Below, piece after piece: positions 1 to 4,047 of a stretch of DNA of 5,883 nt. The stretch's first letter is position 1; every line of letters starts with the position of its first letter. The position numbers and the translations under genes were made by a program. The notes under the pieces were generated by a model. It was not told where the DNA came from. It made no database searches and saw nothing but the letters and a program-made list of their open reading frames with translations. The stretch covers positions 1 through 5,883 of the forward strand of contig CALAKR010000249.1 in assembly GCA_937923225.1 (NCBI GenBank), in the 5' to 3' direction. The stretch is from an uncultured Aquabacterium sp. GTDB lineage: Bacteria; Pseudomonadota; Gammaproteobacteria; Burkholderiales; Burkholderiaceae_C.

Positions 1-230
1 ATTTCCAGCGTGCTGATGCAGTCGGCGGTTACGGTCCCGCGCTTGATGATCTCCGTCAGGCCGTGCGGAGCACGGTTCTTAATGACGAAATGCTGTGTCA
101 GGGCGGGCTGTGGATCTGCGTCCACCATGAGCACCCTCAGCCCCATGTCAGCGAACAGCGCACCGACGTTGGCCGTGGTCGTAGTCTTGCCGACACCACC
201 CTTGGTGGCGCAAACGGTGATGATGATCAT
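1..230 (-). CDS. parA: ParA/Soj-family partition ATPase, N-terminal part (gene runs off the left edge)
   Basis: This is the N-terminal 76 codons of a ParA/MinD-type ATPase; the C-terminus lies outside the window. The protein opens M-I-I-I-T-V-C-A-T and then shows the deviant Walker A motif K-G-G-V-G-K-T-T at residues 10-17, with signature Lys10 and catalytic-loop Lys15. The Walker A' strand V-L-M-V-D-A-D-P-Q follows at residues 33-41. Such ATPases bind DNA non-specifically as ATP dimers and, with a ParB-type partner, segregate plasmids or stabilise integrative elements. The R-A-P-H-G-L-T stretch at residues 53-59 resembles, from memory, ParA proteins of integrative conjugative elements. The start at 230 is chosen because it overlaps the stop of an upstream small ORF (ATGA), and the signature lysine sits at the usual distance from it. 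The gene's own ribosome binding site is poor (a run of G's), so coupling to the small ORF is likely. Family assignment is secure; element type is inferred. Confidence 0.93.
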   Translation of the reverse strand, partial: MIIITVCATKGGVGKTTTTANVGALFADMGLRVLMVDADPQPALTQHFVIKNRAPHGLTEIIKRGTVTADCISTLE

Positions 231-340
231 GCTTGGCCCCCCACTTGTGGGCGGGGAAACGCCAAATTCAGCACGATCGCCGCTTGCGCGGCATGGAAAA
301 CACTCTCAGTGCCGGGATGGCACTTACCGATGATGGACAT
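227..340 (-). CDS. Small ORF (37 aa) upstream of and overlapping parA; possible leader peptide
   Basis: This minus-strand ORF of 37 codons starts at 340 (M-S-I-I-G-K-C-H-P-G...) and ends ...V-G-G-Q-A. Its TGA overlaps the parA start codon as ATGA. A near-perfect Shine-Dalgarno (AGGAGG, about 346-351) lies five bases upstream, far better than any signal in front of parA itself. The peptide has one Cys, two His and a short apolar stretch at residues 17-28; no signal peptide or known domain is evident, and I do not recognise a family. The arrangement suggests a translated leader whose ribosomes reinitiate at parA. It could also be a small accessory protein of the partition locus, or a decayed N-terminal fragment. 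The ribosome binding site and the overlap are seen directly; the coupling role is inference. Confidence 0.55.
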   Translation of the reverse strand: MSIIGKCHPGTESVFHAAQAAIVLNLAFPRPQVGGQA

Positions 341-418
341 GAATACCTCCTGTGCGGTTAAGAACACCGCGGGAGGGCTTCAAATCGAGTTGCTTCCTGA
401 GCTTGCTTACGATGCCTC

Positions 419-437
419 TGCACTACCCCGTAGTGCA
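419..437. promoter_or_regulatory. Perfect 19-bp dyad, candidate operator
   Basis: TGCACTAC-CCC-GTAGTGCA forms two exact 8-bp arms around a 3-bp spacer. It lies between the two divergent units, about 21 bp upstream of the plus-strand -10-like AT patch (459-466) and just downstream of the minus-strand -35-like hexamer (466-471), so a bound dimeric regulator could affect either direction. It could serve a metal-responsive regulator of the efflux genes, or be an autoregulatory or centromere-like site for the partition system. It does not match a parS or MerR-type consensus that I can recall. The symmetry is direct observation; the role is inference. Confidence 0.5.
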
Positions 438-442
438 AGGGC

Positions 443-471
443 AACAAACACGAGTCTGTATATTATGTCAA
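443..471 (-). promoter_or_regulatory. Possible promoter of the small ORF-parA unit
   Basis: Read on the minus strand, 471-466 is TTGACA, identical to the sigma-70 -35 consensus. A 17-base spacer leads to TTTGTT (448-443), which matches the -10 consensus at only three of six positions. With this geometry transcription would start at about 436, inside the right arm of the dyad, so a protein bound there would block it. The weak -10 keeps confidence low. Confidence 0.3.
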
Positions 472-508
472 CTCACATGGACGCAAACAATCCGCTAAGA
501 TCCTGCTC

Positions 509-886
509 ATGCGCCGCATCGTCGCCGTCTTCCTGCTGATGCTGTTTTCGCTGCAATCCATCTGGGTTGCGGCAGCCCCCTATTGCCAGCACGAAGAGAC
601 GACCGGCTTGTCCCATGTGGGCCACCACACCCACGACCACCACAGCCATGCTGCGAATGACACGCACGGCTCTGGCAAGGACACCGCCTCCTCGCAAGAT
701 CAGTCTTCTGCGCTGGAGCACGCTGACTGCCACGTTTTCCATGCTGGCTGCTCACCACTGAGTGAGGTTGGATTCAACTTCCAGAAGCATCCGTCATCCG
801 AGCAGCTCGGCATCGAGCCCGAGAAGGCGCTGCCTTCCCCCTTGCCCGCTCGCCCTGAACGCCCCAAGTGGCCAAGCCTCGCCTGA
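509..886 (+). CDS. czcI: CzcI-like periplasmic His-rich metal-resistance protein
   Basis: This 125-residue exported protein resembles CzcI, the small first gene of Czc-type cobalt-zinc-cadmium operons, which has been linked to regulation of the operon or periplasmic metal handling. Residues 1-23 form a signal peptide (M-R-R, hydrophobic core, A-A-A). The mature start P-Y-C26-Q-H-E is typical of the family. A dense His cluster follows at residues 36-53, then D-C74-H-V-F-H-A-G-C81 and a C-terminal R-P-E-R-P-K-W, all features I recall from CzcI relatives. Three cysteines and thirteen histidines make it a plausible metal binder. The start at 509 follows a weak AAGA ribosome binding site (497-500) and puts the signal peptide at the very N-terminus. 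It is the first plus-strand gene after the divergent promoter region, with 132 bp before czcC. The family call is good; its exact job is poorly defined even in known systems. Confidence 0.85.
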   Translation: MRRIVAVFLLMLFSLQSIWVAAAPYCQHEETTGLSHVGHHTHDHHSHAANDTHGSGKDTASSQDQSSALEHADCHVFHAGCSPLSEVGFNFQKHPSSEQLGIEPEKALPSPLPARPERPKWPSLA

Positions 887-944
887 ACGGCGAGGCGGCT
901 TCTGGCAAGCCCTCCCTATGACATCCTGAGTGCCCCATGGGCAC
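874..944 (+). repeat. Three tandem hairpins in the czcI-czcC gap
   Basis: Hairpin 1 pairs GCCTCGCC (876-883) with GGCGAGGC (889-896), a perfect 8-bp stem with a 5-base loop containing the czcI stop codon. Hairpin 2 pairs GGCTT (897-901) with AAGCC (907-911). Hairpin 3 pairs GTGCCC (930-935) with GGGCAC (939-944). AAGCC at 874-878 can also pair with GGCTT at 897-901, so hairpins 1 and 2 can exchange partners. No T-run follows, so this is not a standard intrinsic terminator. It could slow polymerase, stabilise mRNA ends or set the czcI to czcCBA ratio (inference). Confidence 0.45.
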
Positions 945-1018
945 CTCGGCGCCCCTCTGGAGCCGGGTCTGATGTGCCTCGCCGATTCCGATCATGGTTC
1001 ACCACCGAGAAGAATCGA

Positions 1019-2287
1019 ATGCGAATCCTATCCATCGCGATGTATGCCGCGGCGCTTTCCGCTGCGGCAGCGCTACCCCTGAACGCGCGGGCCCAGGCCA
1101 CGCCTGACACATCGCCCATCACACTCAGCCAGGTGTTCGAACAGGCCTGGCAGCGCCACCCTGCGTTCCAGTCGCTGCCAGACAGGAAAGCGGCCAGCGA
1201 CGCCTCTCGCCAGGCGGCGCAAGCCTGGACCGCGCAGGCACCATCTCTGGATGTGCGCACCCAGGATGACCGGATCGGCTCCGACCGCGGCGCCCGTGAA
1301 TGGGAGGCCGGTGTGGTTCTACCCTTGTGGCTGCCAGGCCAGCGCGCTCGCGCGCAACAACTGGCGGAAGGCGAAGCCATGGCCGTGGAGGCCCACACGG
1401 CCCAGGCGCGGTTGGCACTGGCCGGCCAGGTCCGCGAGGCCTGGTGGGCCTGGCATCGCGCCAACGCGGAGCTGACGCTGGCAGAGGCTCGCGTGGGGCA
1501 CGCCCAAGCCTTGCTGACCGACGTTCAGCGGCGCGTGCAAGCCGGAGACCTGGCCCGATCAGACCAGCATCAGGCTGACGGGTTGCTGGCATCGGCTGTG
1601 GCCAGCCAGGCACAGGCTCAAGCGCAGCGTTCTCAGGCCTGGCAAATGCTGGCTGCCTGGATCCCAGGACAAGGCCTGCGCGAGACAACAAGCGCTGCAC
1701 CGGCGCAGATCGAAGCCACAGCCCCCACGGTCTCCGAGCAAGCGCTGGACATCGAGGCCCATCCTTTGGTAACGGTGCTGGCTGTGCAAGCCAAAGTAGC
1801 TCGTCAGTCTGCCGAGCTGGCAGCCACGCAGGTCCGCGCCAACCCGGAGCTCACCTTGGGCACCGTGCAAGGCCGCGATCAGCGCGGCGAAGGCTATCAA
1901 CGCGCCCTCACCCTGGGCTTGAAGCTGCCGCTGGGCTCATCGCCCACCCAAGCGGCCCAGGCGGCCAAGGCCCGTGCCGATGCCAGCGAGATCGAGGCCC
2001 AGTTGGCCTTGGTGCGCATTCAGGTCGAGCAGTCTGTCACGGGGGCCCGCACCCGTTTGATGCTGGCCAGAACGCTGCAGGAAGCCACGCACAAGCGCGC
2101 GCGCCTGGCCAAGGAAAACCAGGCCTTTTTCGGCAAGTCCTTCCGGCTGGGTGAAACCGATCTACCCACCCGCCTGCGCATCGATCTGGAAGCGCAGGAG
2201 GCTGAGCGCCAGGACGCGCTGGCCCGCATCGAGGTGTTCGCCGCCACATCTGCGCTGAGACAGGCCGAAGGCCTGCTGCCGCAATGA
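1019..2287 (+). CDS. czcC: CzcC-like outer-membrane factor of a heavy-metal RND efflux system
   Basis: This 422-residue protein belongs to the TolC/OEP outer-membrane efflux family. As a trimer it forms the exit duct through the outer membrane and periplasm for ions delivered by the CzcA-CzcB complex. Residues 1-26 are a signal peptide ending A-R-A-Q-A. There is no cysteine anywhere, so it is not lipidated, unlike CusC. Two OEP repeats are visible: each begins with a short H-P motif (H-P-A-F in the first, H-P-L-V in the second) and continues into long Ala/Gln/Arg/Glu-rich coiled-coil helices. The second ends with G-E-T-D-L-P-T-R-L-R-I-D-L. Length is normal for the family. The start at 1019 is preferred over the in-frame ATG at 974 because it has GAGAAG at 1007-1012 and places the signal peptide at the N-terminus; the longer form would bury it behind 15 charged residues. 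Membership is firm; the czcC name reflects context. Confidence 0.9.
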   Translation: MRILSIAMYAAALSAAAALPLNARAQATPDTSPITLSQVFEQAWQRHPAFQSLPDRKAASDASRQAAQAWTAQAPSLDVRTQDDRIGSDRGAREWEAGVVLPLWLPGQRARAQQLAEGEAMAVEAHTAQARLALAGQVREAWWAWHRANAELTLAEARVGHAQALLTDVQRRVQAGDLARSDQHQADGLLASAVASQAQAQAQRSQAWQMLAAWIPGQGLRETTSAAPAQIEATAPTVSEQALDIEAHPLVTVLAVQAKVARQSAELAATQVRANPELTLGTVQGRDQRGEGYQRALTLGLKLPLGSSPTQAAQAAKARADASEIEAQLALVRIQVEQSVTGARTRLMLARTLQEATHKRARLAKENQAFFGKSFRLGETDLPTRLRIDLEAQEAERQDALARIEVFAATSALRQAEGLLPQ

Positions 2288-2330
2288 CTGGCGCCGCCCT
2301 CACCACATCCACCTGATTCAAGAGTTGCAC

Positions 2331-2930
2331 ATGATTGCTTTCATCCCCTTGCGGCCCCGCATGAACGGCAGGATCCCTGCTGCTGCGCTGGCCCTGCTCA
2401 CCGCGCTGGCCCTGTGGCTGCAGCCTGCCCTTGCCGGCGGCGACCATGATCATGACCACGACGATGCGGCCGCCATTTCTACCACTGCACAAGCCCTCCC
2501 CCGCTTCTCTGCGGCATCCGAAGATTTCGAGCTCGTCGGCGTACTCAGTGGTCAGCAACTGACGCTGTACCTCGACCGCGCAGCCACCAACGAGCCGGTG
2601 CGTGAGGCATCCATTGAGCTGGATGTCGGTGGCCGCGCCGTACAGGCCAGCCCCGCTCCTGAAGGCACCTTCCACGCCACGCTGCCGCAGGCCTTGCTCG
2701 AAGGCAGCACACCCATTTCTGCCACGGTGATTGCCGGCGGCACATCGGACCTGCTGGCAGGCGAGATCGACATCCACGACGCCGATCACGGCGACGATGC
2801 AGGCGCACACGCCCATCCATGGCGCAGGGCTGTGGCCTGGGGGCTAGGCGGTCTGGTGGCCGTCGGCATCCTGGCGCTGTGGTGGCGCAAACGTGCCAAG
2901 CCCGCCTCGCGTGTGGGAGGTGCAGCATGA
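2331..2930 (+). CDS. Membrane-anchored His-rich periplasmic protein between czcC and czcB
   Basis: This 199-residue protein has a long signal sequence (residues 1-35, ending A-L-A) and then a mature N-terminus G-G-D-H-D-H-D-H-D-D. A beta-rich domain of about 90 residues follows (L-P-R-F at 57-60 to D-L-L-A-G-E-I-D at 140-147). A second His/Asp cluster (H149, H153, H160, H162) precedes one transmembrane helix (about 167-185) and a basic tail R-K-R-A-K. The predicted topology is a periplasmic domain tethered to the inner membrane at its C-terminus. From memory, the L-P-R-F...F-E-L-V-G-V-L...L-T-L-Y-L-D-R...N-E-P-V pattern also occurs as an N-terminal extension on some heavy-metal RND adaptors; here it is a separate gene. 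It probably captures metal or assists the adaptor. The start at 2331 (ATG, AAGAG at 2320-2324) is preferred to a TTG at 2325 and to an ATG at 2361 that lacks a ribosome site. The stop overlaps czcB by 4 bp. No symbol is known to me. Confidence 0.85.
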   Translation: MIAFIPLRPRMNGRIPAAALALLTALALWLQPALAGGDHDHDHDDAAAISTTAQALPRFSAASEDFELVGVLSGQQLTLYLDRAATNEPVREASIELDVGGRAVQASPAPEGTFHATLPQALLEGSTPISATVIAGGTSDLLAGEIDIHDADHGDDAGAHAHPWRRAVAWGLGGLVAVGILALWWRKRAKPASRVGGAA

Positions 2931-4036
2931 ACAAGCTCGTTCGCAACCTGTCCTCGCTTACCGCGGCTTTGCTTGTAAGCACTGCAGCCCAGGCGGGCCC
3001 CGGCCATGATCATGGTGATGCACCACCCGCCGCCACGGGCAACGGCCCGCAGCGCCAAGCCGATGGTGGCGTGTTCCTGCCCAAGCCGGCCCAGCGCCAG
3101 ATCGATGTGCGCACCCAGGTGGCTGCCCTGGCCCAGTGGCCCCGCGCCCTGCCCTTGTCGGGCAAGGTCGTGATGGACCCCAATGCGGGGGGGCGTGTGC
3201 AGGCCGCGATTTCTGGCCGCATCCAGGCCCCTGCGGGTGGTCTGCCGTGGGTCGGACAACAGGTTCGCCAAGGGCAGGTGCTGGCCCACGTCGCGCCAAC
3301 GGCAGGCGCCATCGAGTTGTCCAACCAGCAGGCGCAACAGGCCGAACTGCGTGCGGCCAAGGTGCTGGCTGAGCGCCGTCTTGAGCGTCTGCAGGCCCTG
3401 TCAGACACGGTCGCACGCAAGGACATCGAAGCCGCCGCGGCGGATGTCGCCAGCCTTCGAGAACGCTTGCAGGCCGTGAGTGCTGGCCTGTCGAGGCGCG
3501 ATGCCTTGGTGGCGCCGGTCGCCGGCGTGATCGCCTCGGCCAATGCCATCGCAGGCCAGGTGGTACAGCCTGGTGAGCTGGTGTTCGAGGTGGTCAATCC
3601 GACCCGCTTGCGCATCGAAGCGCTGGCCTATGAGCCTGAACAAGCCCAGCAAATCGGCTCGGCCAGCCTGCTCGTGGGCGACACGCGTGTGCCGTTGCGC
3701 TTCATCGGCGCGGCGCGCAGCCTGCGGGATCAGGCCTTGCCCTTGACTTTCACGGGCGATGCAGCAGCCTTGAGCCAACTAGCCCTTGGGCAGACCGTGC
3801 AGGTGGTCGCGCAGACCAGCGACATGCAGCCAGGCATTGCCGTGCCGGTCGCGTGCTTGGTCAAGAATCCATCGAACCAGGACATCGTCTGGGTCAAGAC
3901 CGCGCCCGAGCGTTTTGAGCCCCGCGTGGTCACCCATGCCCCCATCGATGGCGCACAGGTGCGGCTGACCTCTGGCGTGAAGGCTGGTGAACGGGTCGTG
4001 ACCCGTGGTGCCAACCTCATCAACCAGATACGCTGA
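2927..4036 (+). CDS. czcB: CzcB-like periplasmic adaptor (membrane fusion protein) of heavy-metal RND efflux
   Basis: This 369-residue HlyD/RND-type adaptor bridges the CzcA pump and CzcC duct. Residues 1-23 form a signal peptide (A-Q-A), and the mature protein starts G-P-G-H-D-H-G-D. The lipoyl-like half-motifs lie at about 89-124 (G-R-V-Q-A-A-I-S-G-R-I...V-G-Q-Q-V-R-Q-G-Q-V-L) and 192-222 (A-P-V-A-G-V-I...P-G-E-L-V-F). They flank an alpha-helical hairpin at about 128-190, rich in Gln, Ala, Arg and Leu. Beta-barrel and membrane-proximal strands follow, with V-K-A-G-E-R-V-V-T-R-G near the end. The single Cys (C310) is not in a lipobox. It is shorter than classic CzcB (about 520 residues) and lacks a large N-terminal metal-binding domain; the preceding gene seems to supply one. 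The start at 2927 has GGAGG at 2916-2920 and overlaps the upstream stop (ATGA), implying translational coupling; an in-frame ATG at 2819 would put 36 residues ahead of the signal peptide. Confidence 0.92.
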   Translation: MNKLVRNLSSLTAALLVSTAAQAGPGHDHGDAPPAATGNGPQRQADGGVFLPKPAQRQIDVRTQVAALAQWPRALPLSGKVVMDPNAGGRVQAAISGRIQAPAGGLPWVGQQVRQGQVLAHVAPTAGAIELSNQQAQQAELRAAKVLAERRLERLQALSDTVARKDIEAAAADVASLRERLQAVSAGLSRRDALVAPVAGVIASANAIAGQVVQPGELVFEVVNPTRLRIEALAYEPEQAQQIGSASLLVGDTRVPLRFIGAARSLRDQALPLTFTGDAAALSQLALGQTVQVVAQTSDMQPGIAVPVACLVKNPSNQDIVWVKTAPERFEPRVVTHAPIDGAQVRLTSGVKAGERVVTRGANLINQIR

Positions 4037-4047
4037 GGAGCCACGCG

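Larger units (their letters stand above)
341..508. promoter_or_regulatory. Divergent intergenic region between the parA unit and the czc-like unit
   Basis: These 168 bases separate the minus-strand parA unit from the plus-strand metal-efflux unit and contain no convincing gene. They are visibly less GC-rich than the flanking coding DNA, especially 437-500. The region holds a perfect 19-bp dyad, a TTGACA hexamer on the minus strand and an AT-rich TATATTAT stretch near 459-466. The simplest reading is that promoters for both directions lie here and share an operator. Exact transcription starts cannot be assigned from sequence alone. Confidence 0.6.

Noticed and set aside
403..466. MerR-type metal promoter (long spacer with internal dyad) driving czcI
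   Set aside because: TTGCTT at 403-408 is followed by the dyad, but no -10 element lies at 19-20 bp beyond it. The AT-rich patch at 459-466 is too far away.
10..539. Two plus-strand open frames (10-333 and 63-539) across the left edge
   Set aside because: They run antisense to the clear ParA Walker motifs and the small ORF, have no ribosome sites and show no domain. They are shadows of the minus-strand genes and intergenic DNA.
876..905. Intrinsic terminator after czcI
   Set aside because: The stem is strong, but no T-run follows; the next bases are GGCTTCTGG.
974..1018. Longer czcC start at 974
   Set aside because: It would add 15 mostly polar residues before an otherwise standard signal peptide. 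The ATG at 1019 has a better-spaced GAGAAG.
2037..2816. 259-codon minus-strand open frame opposite czcC and the following gene
   Set aside because: It crosses two well-supported plus-strand genes and their junction, has no family resemblance and no promoter or ribosome site of note.
2819..2926. Longer czcB start at 2819
   Set aside because: It lies inside the upstream gene's membrane-anchor coding region and would displace the signal peptide by 36 residues. The ATG at 2927 has GGAGG and the ATGA overlap.
3004..3015. CCATGATCATGG palindrome as a regulatory site
   Set aside because: It lies inside the czcB coding sequence and is explained by codons for the His/Asp motif, so symmetry alone does not support an operator.
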